Source: Galeruca laticollis (taxonomy: Eukaryota; Arthropoda; Insecta; Coleoptera; Chrysomelidae). Taken from it: DNA of 64,000 nt. The stretch spans positions 83,201,139-83,265,138 of the forward strand of contig OY998180.1 in the NCBI GenBank assembly GCA_963921935.1. The letters are read 5' to 3'. Shown here one piece after another: positions 54,196 through 64,000 of this stretch. Positions within the stretch are counted from its first letter, which is position 1, and each line of letters begins with the position of its first letter. Below the pieces are notes generated by a model that did no database searches, had not been told where the DNA came from, and saw only the letters and a list, made by a program, of their open reading frames with translations. The translations under genes and the position numbers were made by a program.

Positions 54196-56138
54196 CTACA
54201 AACGAAAAAAAAAATTAAAAAATTATATTATATATTATCCATGAACAGGTTGCTGTTAACTTTATTTAGTTAATCTACATTTCAATTCATAGTGTTGTAT
54301 TTCCTTCTAGGGTGTGCTTCTTATGTAAAAACTTAACAATGAAAGAGACTGCTGACTACTGTTTCGGAATTAAGCTGCTACTTGATACTTAGAACTAATG
54401 GAAACAAAGAGCTGGAATAAAGGTTTATGTGTAATATTATATTTCCTATTACATAAATTCTATGTTACAATTTTTTTAAATAAAACAACAGTGAAAATAG
54501 GAATGTTTCAAATTTATTTACAATTCTAGTTAAATAAAGTACTTTAAAGTTTACATTCAAGTTAAATATTTCCGTAAACATCTATGATTCAGAAAATCAA
54601 TAGAACTTATTAAATAAAACGCACAAACTGTATATGCCATTCTAAGTATGAAACTGATACTCAACTATAATATATCTTTATGTTCTACATTTTCATTTTA
54701 TACTTGAACTAATTATCTTCTATTAGAACCAACAAATCTAATCATCAATGTGCCTGTTTTTAAAGTTCCAAAAATATCTAACAAATCAAAACTGTTCAAA
54801 AGTATATTTTCACAGCTGCGTCTGTGGTTATCGAGGTGGGCGTGAATTTTGAAACAAATATTTGTGTTTCTGAAAGAAACTTGGTTGAGTATATATCTGA
54901 GCAAAACACAAAAGCGAGCTATATTTTAAAGAGCTCAAATGGTGTGAAGAAAGAAGGTAATTTCAAACATTTGATTGTTTTGCTTGATACTTCAAGGCAA
55001 GGTAATTTACTCTTACTGCACTAATGACGTCAGTCAGTTTTATGAATGATATGTTGCAGAAGATCTATTGCTCTGAAATTTGGTTAATTGATACATAACA
55101 AAAACTTTTAACGTGATGCTTCAGGAGATTTTTGTTTACAACCGAAGGTGCTGCTGTATTTGATATAACTTCTTCTTGTGCCATGTCCGTGATCGGACGT
55201 AGACGACCTCTCACTTCTACCTGTGTTGTGCTCTCTAGTTGAACCAGAAAGACAGAGCACCATTCTGCTCGACTCAGCGGTCACGTATATGATATACAAT
55301 TAAAATAAACTTTAGTGACTTCTCCTATTTTTTGTCCGAGTACCACCGGTAAAAATATAGCAGTAAGTCCTAGTCTTTCACTAGGGTAGCTGATAATGTT
55401 GAACTGTGAGCTGTGCGTTTAAAAATTTGAGTCAATCGTGTATGTATTTAAACAAAAGGAATTGATTCTAAACATTTGTAAGTCTTCAAATTGTATGAAA
55501 TTAGAACTACCAAACTACATTAGAGGATAACGTTCTTTGTTACTACTAATTTCATACTTTCATTAAAAATTCTTTTTACTATTGGCCATATAGTATTTTT
55601 GTTATCACTTTAAAGCACACTTCAAAGTGGGAATTTCGTGTCATTCGTCCAGCGCAGCGTCGCATTAAACAACACAAATATTAATAGCATTTATTGCATT
55701 GCAATTAAACTGATGATGACAAAGATGTCACAGACTTTCTAATTTCACAAACCAAGTCAAGGTTTGCATTATGGAAGACGAAGTAAACTGGATTTTTATT
55801 GAAATATCTATATGTTGAAATAAAGGATTACAAGATATTCTATTTCAATATTTAAAAAGAATATTCAAGGCCCCTAATCTGAACATACTTTTGAATATTG
55901 AACTATTCTATAATATTTAAATACAATTTAAGAATCTGTCATACAAAATAATACATTATTATAAATACTTTCAGAGATTTTTAAAACCCTTTAAATAATT
56001 CTCAGTACTAATCGTACCTAAAATCATAATTATTTTAGGTATAGTCGTCATCGGACAATTTCGATGTTTATTAAATAATACGTATCCCTAACTACAAATA
56101 ATTATAAATTAGATCGAATTCCACATATTGAACATTTT
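54196..56138. other. Between gene A CBM14 exon and gene B stop; no exon assigned
   Basis: A GC-richer patch (55130-55290) and a small open stretch (54824-55020) are present, but neither encodes a signal peptide or the first half of a CBM14 domain. The missing 5' exons of gene A are therefore either very short here or lie upstream of gene B. Confidence 0.4.
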
Positions 56139-57382
56139 TCAATATCGTGTATAATAACTGTGAGTATTTTGAGTTTGTCTAGGTCTATAGTCTTCTACGA
56201 CACTGTAAAAACCTCTAAAATTTGCTGCTGCTTGTACTGGTGGCTCTCTGACTGTTTCTCCTAATGACACTATGTTCTCATATCTTGGAGGCCTAGTTTT
56301 AAGAAGATAGTTAGTAGTTGCAGTAGAAGCCGTTTGATCAGGCGAAAATCTGTTACTTTTTTGGTACTTATTGTAAGAATAATCGTTAGATACTTCAAAT
56401 CCTATTGGATAACTACGAACTGGAAGATTTGGTAATGTAGGATTAAGAGCATCATTAAGCGTAACGTCATAATCTTCAATGTTAATATCAAAAGGATTTT
56501 TATATGAAGTTTTAATAGGTTGATGCATCATTACATCTGTATAATCTTTGTGCATATAGTTTTTAATCGATTCGATATCATAATGTTCCTTTTCAGGTGC
56601 ATTTGTTGTGATCATGGGCCTAAAATCTTTTTCATATTTGGGTTCCGTAACTACATCTAACTGTGTACTTGATTCTACAAATTGTGTTATAGCTCGAGAG
56701 CCCGCTGGTCGGGTACCTCTAGCGGAGTTTTGGTTTCCTCTATTGGGTAGGAAAGGCCTTTTAATTAATCTTATTATTACTGGCTCTTCTAATTCAGCCG
56801 GAGGTTCAGTATTTACCAGTGGACTTTGTGTCGTAGTTGTTGTAGTTGTAGATGAAGTGGTACTACTAGTAGTCGTTTTGGTATCTTTTTCATTCGGTTT
56901 TTCCTTTTCTCTTTTACTGGAAAAAGATGACTCTTTTTGTACAGTATCTTTTTCCTTACTTGATGAATCCTCATCGTAATTATCGTAATAGTAATCATCG
57001 TCTGGTATCTTTTCATCATCGTTTATACCTAGTCCCCTAGGTTTATTCTCTGAGATTTTTTGCTTTTGTTTCGTTTTATTATTTGATTTCTTTGATTTTA
57101 TGTCGTCTTCATAACTATCGTAATCGTATTTACTTTTAGGAACTACTTCGGTTGTCGTTATTGGTTTGTAAGCGTATTTATTCGCTTCATTTTTTGGTAC
57201 AGGAAGCTTAAGTTTCGGTGCGAGACGGGGTCTGTCGTATATTGTACCACTGACTGGTTTTATAACTGTTCGTGTTTCTGATTTCGATTTCTGCTTGTTG
57301 TCCCCGCCTTCACTGCCATTTTCTGCTGGTCGTCTACGAGAAGTAGATTTTTTGTTCTTATCTGTTGGCTTTCTGCGTCTAC
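56139..57382 (-). CDS. CPAP1-like gene B, last exon
   Basis: 414 codons, phase matched to 58010-58464. It starts RRRKPTDKNKKSTSRRRPAE. The block conserved with gene A reads TVIKPVSGTIYDRPRLAPKL and then LPVPKNEANKYAYK. A Lys/Asp/Ser-rich section, a Thr/Ser run (TTTSSTTSSTTTTTTT) and a less biased end (…THSYYTRY) follow. It is clearly a paralogue of gene A, longer at the C-terminus. The Thr run is a likely O-glycosylation region. Confidence 0.75.
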
Positions 57383-58009
57383 CTAAAATTATTAAACAAA
57401 TTTTAGTATTATTACTAAATAGCCGTTGAAGAGACGTGCTCTGTATCTTAAGGGACTATAGTTAAATGAATTACTTAATTAATATATTATGCTGTTTACT
57501 ATTTCATTTTTCCGAAACAATATAAACATATTTTGAAATCCTATAGACACATTCTTTATGATAAAACAGAAAGGTGGTTGTATTGATTGTAAATGAATAA
57601 AAACTAGTGCTCCATAAGATTGGTTATAGAACCTCTAAACCTGAATATCAGAGTAGTGCAGCATTAGTCGTCGTTTACGAAAAACAGGCACTCTTTGGTA
57701 ATAGTGGTCGTCCAAAAGTGGATGAAAACGATGAGGAGAACAAGTATTAAAAGGGAGATAGACAAGCAAAAATCTACTAAGGACAGAGATTATGACAGAA
57801 AAAGAAAATGATTAATTAGTGAATGAAACTACGTAACAAAAGATTTAATGCAATTGTGTCTATCAAGAGTAATATCTATTAAGCTCTTTTTGCCATTTTT
57901 AGAATGTTTCGATTACGAAGATATGCAATCAGTACCTAAAAGATAAAAAAGTTTTCTTCACTACTACAGATCTCTTCAACGACTGTATACAACATAATTT
58001 ATATATTAC
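57383..58009 (-). other. Intron of gene B
   Basis: 627 bp, donor A|GTAATA, acceptor TTTTAG. Nothing else is recognised in it. Confidence 0.6.
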
Positions 58010-58464
58010 TATTAGTATCCTTTTCATCTTCAAACTCGTAATATTCATCATCATAATCATATCTAGGTATATCTTTATTTCGTCCTCTATTAGAATTAGG
58101 TCTTCTAGAATACGGTCTTCTATTCTCTTTTCTTCTTCCTCCACCTCCTCTTCTGTCATATACTTCGTCTTCATATTCATCTTCGTAATCATCTTCGTAG
58201 ACAGGTCTAGGCCGAGGTCTTGGTCTTTTTCTTCCTCGAGATCTGGGTCTGTCGTCATAATAAAAATCGTCATAATAATCTTCGTAGTATTCATAGTATG
58301 GACGTCTTCTTCGATAAGGTCGTCCTCCTCCTCTCCATTGTCCAATTCCTGGACCCGAAGGTATAGCAGAAGTCGATAATACTACCATGGAGGCAGGTGA
58401 AGTTGTGGGGATTATCAAAGGTTTGCTGGTTGTTGTGGTTGCTGCTTGGTAGAGAGCATCATTC
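58010..58464 (-). CDS. CPAP1-like gene B, linker and repeat exon
   Basis: Starts (R)NDALYQAATTTTSKPLIIPT directly after an AG acceptor, as does the linker exon of gene A. Then come a Gly/Arg patch, RRRRPYYEYYEDYYDDFYYD, RKRPRPRPRPVYEDDYEDEY and a Gly-Gly-Arg run. It combines what gene A splits between two exons. The CBM14 exon that should precede it is not visible between 58465 and the window end, so it may lie outside. Confidence 0.75.
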
Positions 58465-58639
58465 CTTTAAAACATATATTATATATTTAATTATCTCAAC
58501 TAATGTATGTATGTCATGTCAAAAATTAATATTTCGAACACTTTTACAAAATTATACTCAGTGACATAGAAACCCGAACACCCAGTAAAAATGATTGTAG
58601 TTCGGTAATATTTGGCATACATATTAAGGAGTTCGTAAT

Positions 58640-59330
58640 ATCTAAATGATGAAAATGTCACTTCAATCGGGTGAGGATAGTCTAAGTTTCTGTTCACCAA
58701 CTTTAATAATGGGTTTAAGTGCCATCAGAGTTTGAGGAGGCAGCTGTAAACTTCTTAAGCTTCTACCGATTACGTCCCACACATGTTCAAATGGGGACAA
58801 ATCCGGGGATCTTGGGGGCCAAGATAGGAGATGAATTTGAGCCTGGTGGAAGTAGTCCAAGGTTTGTCTTTGTATGTGGCCGAGCGTTATCTTGCTGATA
58901 AGTTTGATTGTGAAGTGTCCTGAGGTATGGAATCAGATGAAGTTCCAATATTTCTTGAATGTATCGATGTGCATTCATATTGCCCCTGATGAAAACTAAA
59001 GGTGACCTTGAGCCGGCACCCCATATCATAACTCTAACAGTGCGGTGTATATGCCGCTCAACAAAAAATTGAGGGTTACAACGTTCGCCTGTCTCCTCAC
59101 CCTCGCTCGACCATCATACACGCGTCTAGCCACTGAAGACAATAGTGTTCCATTCCTGAATCCACACTAGTCGTTCTTGGCACCACTGAAGTCGATTTCT
59201 TCGATGTTCCAGAGTTAAAGCGTTGAGTGAAAAATTATAGAGTCGCAGCTGTATGGCATAGCGTTTGCTATGAAGTTTTTCAGTGTTGCTTGAAACGTTG
59301 TGAAAGTAACATCGCTGCATATCAAGTGTG
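58640..59330 (-). pseudogene. Tc1-type transposase relic
   Basis: Order on the minus strand: RRNRLQWCQERLVWIQEWNT, then MIWGAGSRSPLVFIRGNMNA, the catalytic QQDNARPHT, and LLSWPPRSPDLSPFEHVWDV with the terminal Glu of the D34E triad. Frameshifts separate the parts. It lies in what is probably the 5' intron of gene B. Confidence 0.8.
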
Positions 59331-59559
59331 TAGGACTAGTCGTTACCCATGCGAATTTCTAATATCTGTATTTTCTGTGACCTTGTCCCTTTATGTGAAC
59401 AATATTGTTTTTTAGTGTTTATAGTCGTGACATTTTTGTGCAAATATGACAACGGCGTAGGTGTGTGTATAAAAACTGTTTCAATAACAATAGGTGTGAT
59501 AAAGACTTTACATTTTTCAATTTGTTGGCGACGATAAACGTGCGCTAGAATGGCAGAGA

Positions 59560-60310
59560 AAGTGCGGAAATATAAACATCGCACTAATGGATGTTACTCA
59601 TTTCAACAATAAATTAATTTGTGGGGTGCATACTCCGCCTAATTGTGTTAAGAATAATGAGCGAAAATTGTTAACGAAAGATTCAGTTCCCATACAGTTT
59701 ATTGAAGAAGGTAAGCGAATAATGTTTTTTCAGAAATGAAATAATATTTATGATAATTATTCGTATAGAGTTCTGGAACTTTTGACATGATCGTTACTGA
59801 GAACAAAGTTTTACCACACCGCTAAAACGATTTTGAACATATCGACACTATGTTAGCATCTTCAGGAGAGGATTGAAATGTTCTTCATAACATTATATAT
59901 TATTTATGTAGGTTTTTTACTAGCTCAATTAATACATATGATAATATATTTTGCATTGTTGTTATAATTTCAGATACTAGACAACCTGTTCCATCAACGT
60001 CCACTGGTGATGTACAGGAATTACCTATTGGTGAATATTCAAAAAGCTACACCAGAAAAGGGTTAAATTCTGATACCAAATCGAAAATGGTCAGTGATTT
60101 AAAATACGTGGATTATCGCATCCTCGGAAAAAAACAACTCTCCTGATTCTGAAACTTCTTTTGTCAGTTCCAAGTTTAGAGACCGCGTATTACAAATGGA
60201 ATCTCCAACGAAATGTCATTGAAATAAAAATACATTAACTAACGAAGTTAATGATTTGAAAAAAATTGTGCGAAGCGGCCTCAAACATACCGACTTGAAA
60301 AGATAACTTT
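59560..60310 (+). pseudogene. THAP-protein relic (second half of domain plus tail)
   Basis: LICGVHTPPNCVKNNERKLL then KDSVPIQFIEE matches the C-terminal half of a THAP domain (C-x2-H followed by the …L(K)xDAVPxxF end). A donor (GAAG|GTAAGC) at about 59709 and an acceptor near 59972 lead to a Ser/Lys-rich frame (DTRQPVPSTSTGD…) with stops, then a coiled-coil piece (NTLTNEVNDLKKIVRSG). It is a degenerate host or transposon THAP gene with the intron still in place. Confidence 0.55.
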
Positions 60311-61124
60311 TTTGAACATGGGTTTATTTCACACAAAAAAATACAAAATGGTCACATCAACAACGATTAGCCATGTCTCTGTATTATGAGTCCCCAGGAG
60401 CTTATAAGTTTATGCTTTATTCCCTCAAATTAATTCTACCATCTGTTATGGCGGCTGTACACTCTCGTCCGAGTGCTCTCGGTAGGTCTCTCCCTAGACG
60501 TCTCGGCTCTCAGGGAGCGAGCATGATCAGTTGTAGTTATGAACAGTGATACACTCACTATTTGCGCGAGAACGTAAGACCCTTTGACTCGGGTACGAAA
60601 TACCGACACGATATCGAGAGCGAGCGAGGAAGACTTAAGAGACCTCGTGTCAAAACAAGTAATCACAGGCAACGATAGTTGCTGAGTGACGCAAGTACAC
60701 CCGCACAAAAACCACCACACCCAAAAAGCCCAATACAAACTGTCTACGGCATGTAAATCAAACTATGAAAACTCACTGTACATATACAGTAATTTATTTT
60801 TAATACAAAATGCCAATTTTCAAATGGCCGAAAAAATAGGACCCCGTTCACCGATCACTTGGGAATTTTGTCAGTTGACTCGGGGCTCTGATGTGATCCT
60901 ACAGTAAAATTTTCAGCATCCTAGATGTTGAGATACAGGTACCTCGTTTTAGGTAGTTTGTCGGTATATATATTTGTGGCAACTTTGTAACGGCTCTAAC
61001 AATTTCGATGAAACTTCGCAGGATGGTAGAGCTCAATAAGTTATTACGATCGCATCATACCATGATCCCTGAAAAAATCCGTAAGGGGCACAATCACAAT
61101 GGCCATCTAAAATATGGGTATTTT
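60311..61124. other. Non-coding; GC-rich patch 60430-60730
   Basis: A roughly 300-bp GC-rich block, rich in CTCTCG and CGAG motifs, contrasts with its AT-rich surroundings. Its frames look random. It may be a regulatory region or part of a dispersed repeat. Confidence 0.35.
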
Positions 61125-61640
61125 AAGTTTTTTTTAAATTTTTACGTTTTTGACCTCAGGTAGGGAAAAACATCTTTAATATTTTTTGTAACTCTATTCA
61201 AGACCTTTCCAACAGTATATAATATTTGAGATAGTTGGTGTACCCTTGTGGAGTTATAGCCAAAATAAGTGGTCCACCCTTTGATTTATTTTCGTTTTTA
61301 TACGGTTTTTGACCCCATATAGAGTAAAACACCCTTTATGTTTTTTGTAGATCTATTCAAGACCTTTCTACTAGTGTGTAATATTTGAAATTTTCGGTCT
61401 AGCCTTATGGAGTTATAGCCAAAATAAAAGGTCCACCCTTTAATTTTTTTTTCGCCACCACAGATAGAGAAAAAACACTAAATATTCTTTGCAGATCTAT
61501 TCAAGACATTTTCAACGTTATATTATATTTGAGATATTTGGTCTACCCATGTGGAGTTATAGCCATGATAGGTGGTCCGCAGTTTGATATTTATTCCTTT
61601 TTTCCAATTTATACGGTTTTTGACCCCAGATCAAAATTTT
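61125..61640 (+). repeat. Tandem repeat, about three copies of 144-159 bp
   Basis: The unit contains TATTCAAGACCTTT, then GGAGTTATAGCCAAAATAA, then GGTCCACCCTTT and TACGGTTTTTGACCCCA. TATTCA of successive units starts at 61195, 61354 and 61498, giving spacings of 159 and 144. Copies are diverged. It has no coding content. Confidence 0.85.
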
Positions 61641-62495
61641 TCTTAAAAACTGCATACCTCTAAGAAATTATTTAAAAAATCTGTATTACTTTTCTTAAAT
61701 ATATGAGAATATAATTTAAAAGCTGTACAAAAAGTACTGATTCTTGACGAAATAAAAATAGGTAACGCAAGTACAACCCTTACAAAAGATGTGATATCAA
61801 GTCATACGATAGGGTGACACAAGTACTATAATCTTTTTAAAATAATATGGCTACATATTCACATTTTATTCCTTATGAATTTGAATGTTTCAAATAACAC
61901 AGGCCTGCAAAAAAAATATTTTTTTTAATATTGTTTTAGTTTTGATAACTGATTATTGGGTAGTTTTTAGTGCTGATTTCAGAAATAATATTGTTTTTTT
62001 TTCTATTATGTAAGGTTTGTCTACAAAATGAGATGAAACATTTAGCGAAAATCATAAAATTGACATATTTTATATCGGTATTATTTATGTACAATGTTAT
62101 TAAAATTGCTTTAAACATAACTAAATCTTAATAAGGCTTTACTACAATATATTTACAAGTCTTTGTAATAACGTTTCCTTTTTCCTTCAAAAACTTCGTT
62201 TAGTACTTTTACTGCTGTGGGATTTTCTCTCTTTAACCCTTTCGGTCACCGCGTCGTCAACTGACGACACTAATTTTGACATCCTGTATAGTAAATATAA
62301 TTTGTCAATACCATTTAGTCACGCTGTCGTCGATTAAATACACTCTTGAATAACGAATGCGAGTGTGGTGGTACCATCTAGTGCCGTGGTCGTAAAGTTT
62401 TAAAACATAATTTACAGGTTTCTGGTGATATTGTGAAGGTCAATGTTTAGTGTTCCTTTGAAGTTGGTTCTACTTTCGCGCGGTTTTGTGTTTGA
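61641..62495. other. Nothing coding; possible piggyBac-like end at 62233
   Basis: AT-rich with a GC patch at 62230-62400. TTAA at 62233-62236 followed by CCCTTTCGGTCACCGCG resembles a piggyBac terminus, but no partner end was found. Confidence 0.35.
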
Positions 62496-62715
62496 AGTTA
62501 TGGAACGTGTATTTGATGATTCAATAATAATTTCAATAACAATAATGTGTAATATAAATATTTAATTCAATATGTCAGCAAATGTTTTCCTTTTTAGATT
62601 TTGTACATATTTTATTCAGAATGATATTAGACTTACAACTGTTAAGAAGTATATTTGTGTATTAATAAATTAGTTTGTTTTTTAAAAAAATCTTTTGAAA
62701 ACCAAATTCAAAAAG
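62496..62715 (+). repeat. 5' LTR of a second errantivirus family
   Basis: Starts AGTTATGGAACG, like the first family's AGTTATGAAACG, and ends AAAAG directly before the tRNA-Ser primer site TGGCGCAGTCAGTAGGAT at 62716. About 220 bp. The 3' LTR is beyond the window. The LTR sequence is otherwise unlike the first family's. Confidence 0.75.
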
Positions 62716-62885
62716 TGGCGCAGTCAGTAGGATACTGTAAGGAATTTCACAGTGAATATTCCTTCGGTTCCAATCGTTTGTTCAGTAACGAATTTCGTCG
62801 CTCCGTACGAAATCTTCAAAAAAGTGCTCCAGAATCCAGAAGAAGAACTGAAGTCAAGTTATGGTGAAGACAGCTACAATACTGT
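62716..62885 (+). promoter_or_regulatory. Leader with primer site and env-type splice donor
   Basis: The tRNA-Ser primer site at 62716 is followed by a leader containing ATG at 62861 and the donor ACT|GTAAGT at 62884. ATG-to-donor distance is 23 nt, exactly as in the element at 4192-11679, although the sequence between differs. Confidence 0.6.
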
Positions 62886-62922
62886 AAGTTGCTCATTTCC
62901 TTTTATTGTATTTATCCTGTCT

Positions 62923-64000
62923 ATGTCATTCTCCTCACTTGTCGCTAACTCCATAGAGGACATTAACGAAAGTGTGTATAGCTTTAGCATTGAAAACGAA
63001 ATAGAATTAGATCTTTCAAATTCCTTTATTAATTTATCGATAACCGATTCATTAGATATTTTAGACGATAATATTGCGTTACCTCCTCCAAAATTCGAAC
63101 CAAAATTGTTAGAAATAGTACCAAGATTTGACGGTAACTCATTAGAGTTATCATCATTTCTAGAAACTGCAAATACTATTATTAATACTTATTGGGATAG
63201 AACGCCAGGTAGCGAAAACTGTGTACACAATATTAGTATAATTTGTGGTATATATTCCAAATTAGTTGGTAATGCTAGGGAAGTATACAGTATATGTATT
63301 AATAAAGACTGGAAGTCAGTCAAATCTGCTCTTATATCTCATTTTGGAGATCAACGTGACGAAAATGGCCTTTTATTCGATTTAGATCAATTAAGACAAA
63401 CTAATACAGAAGACGCGTTACATTTTTATACAAGAGTAATGAGTAATTTAAGTGCTCTTCACAATTATTTAGATACACACGGAGAAAATGCTATAAACAT
63501 AGTGAAAAAAGAATTTTATAATGTTCACGCTTTAAAAATTTTCCTTGCTGGGTTAAAAGAAACCCTAGGTTCTACTATACGTGCAATGCGACCATCCACA
63601 ATAGCTGAAGCTAGGCAATTTATAGTTGCTGAAAATAATATCAGATACTTACAAAGAAATTCAGATCATAATCATAGACCTAAAGCCGTACAAAAATATA
63701 ATTCAAATTTCAGAACTAATCAACATTTTCAATTACGTCCGAATTTCCCCATCAATAATTATCCAGTCATGAACACTCATAGTTATCAAACTGCTCATCA
63801 AGTTCCGCCCCAATTTACGCCGAATGCGGCTACACAAAATAATTTTCCTAGAGGTCCAGTAAATATTCAGCCACGCCCAAGTGTCCCACAACGATTCCCA
63901 AGTAATCGACAAGTTTTCGGTCCCCCAAAACCTCCAACAAATGTTTGGAAACAAACTAATCAATACCAAAATCAATCTAGACCCGTTCCAATGAGTGGTA
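62923..64000 (+). CDS. gag: Gag of a second errantivirus, runs off the window
   Basis: ATG at 62923 opens MSFSSLVANSIEDINES, and the frame stays open to the end. The capsid part carries SHFGDQRDENGLLFDLDQL and FYTRVMSNLSALHNYLDTHG. The C-terminus is Asn/Gln/Pro-rich with FPRGPVNIQPRPSVPQRFPS. It is colinear with the gag at 9776-11179 but diverged in the N-terminus and linker, so it is a sister family and not a copy. The element is probably complete beyond the right edge. Confidence 0.9.
   Translation, partial: MSFSSLVANSIEDINESVYSFSIENEIELDLSNSFINLSITDSLDILDDNIALPPPKFEPKLLEIVPRFDGNSLELSSFLETANTIINTYWDRTPGSENCVHNISIICGIYSKLVGNAREVYSICINKDWKSVKSALISHFGDQRDENGLLFDLDQLRQTNTEDALHFYTRVMSNLSALHNYLDTHGENAINIVKKEFYNVHALKIFLAGLKETLGSTIRAMRPSTIAEARQFIVAENNIRYLQRNSDHNHRPKAVQKYNSNFRTNQHFQLRPNFPINNYPVMNTHSYQTAHQVPPQFTPNAATQNNFPRGPVNIQPRPSVPQRFPSNRQVFGPPKPPTNVWKQTNQYQNQSRPVPMSG

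Noticed and set aside
55108..55299. GC-richer minus-strand frame as a first exon of gene A
   Set aside because: No signal peptide and no CBM14 half; the GT in it is not in a useful phase.
57929..58345. Long minus-strand frame rich in Asp/Ile/Met
   Set aside because: Out-of-frame reading of the gene B repeat exon; the Arg/Tyr frame has proper splice sites and a paralogue.
1..64000. CRISPR arrays, bacterial operons, rRNA or tRNA genes
   Set aside because: None seen; spliced genes and insect transposons show eukaryotic nuclear DNA. The tRNA-like strings are retroelement primer sites.

Overview
The window is AT-rich nuclear DNA of an arthropod, almost certainly an insect. The evidence is two host genes with GT-AG introns, a chitin-binding (CBM14) cuticle-type protein pair, and an insect-style transposon load: errantivirus, copia, Jockey/CR1-type, Penelope, piggyBac, DD41D and Tc1-type ITm elements, pogo/Tigger, hAT and a Crypton-type recombinase. 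The species cannot be fixed from the sequence; a beetle is only a guess.

Host genes. (1) The 3' half of an Eps15 orthologue lies on the + strand from 12541 to 31245. Seven exons are visible: a coiled-coil segment, a series of DPF-type adaptor-binding exons, a proline-rich exon with a Crk-type SH3 site, a UIM-bearing exon and a short terminal exon. All splice phases agree. The EH-domain exons must lie left of the window. (2) Two tandem minus-strand genes share one design: a CBM14 exon, an Asn-Asp-x-Leu-Tyr linker, then long Arg/Asp/Tyr-rich low-complexity tails. Four exons of the downstream copy lie at 49548-54195 and two exons of the upstream copy at 56139-58464. They look like CPAP1-type secreted cuticle proteins.

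Left edge to Eps15. An old, decayed errantivirus (+ strand) has been cut by a 2.48-kb piggyBac (49-2525, TTAA on both sides) and by a young, intact errantivirus (4192-11679, minus strand, 4-bp duplication CCCT, one difference between its 257-bp LTRs). The young copy has complete gag, pol and env, a -1 frameshift site and splice signals for env.

Eps15 introns. They hold a Harbinger-type TIR pair enclosing copia and Jockey debris (13319-17730), a long-armed DD41D element (about 19031-21992), a 3.5-kb foldback element with 490-bp arms carrying a DD41D remnant, a palindromic MITE and a Crypton-type tyrosine recombinase (22977-26475), and a 5'-truncated Jockey-type retroposon (28735-30180).

32-49 kb. 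Half of a THAP zinc finger, a CR1/Jockey-type LINE with intact ORF1, a roughly 5-kb inverted-repeat element filled with pogo and Tc1/DD41D relics, a decayed hAT, and an intact Tigger-type element (46527-48714) with a 554-residue transposase.

49-64 kb. The cuticle-type gene pair, with an inverted pair of Penelope copies in an intron of the downstream copy. Then a Tc1 remnant, a THAP-protein relic, a short tandem-repeat block, and the 5' LTR and gag of a second errantivirus family that runs off the right edge. Apart from the two host loci the window is mostly a nested transposon landscape.
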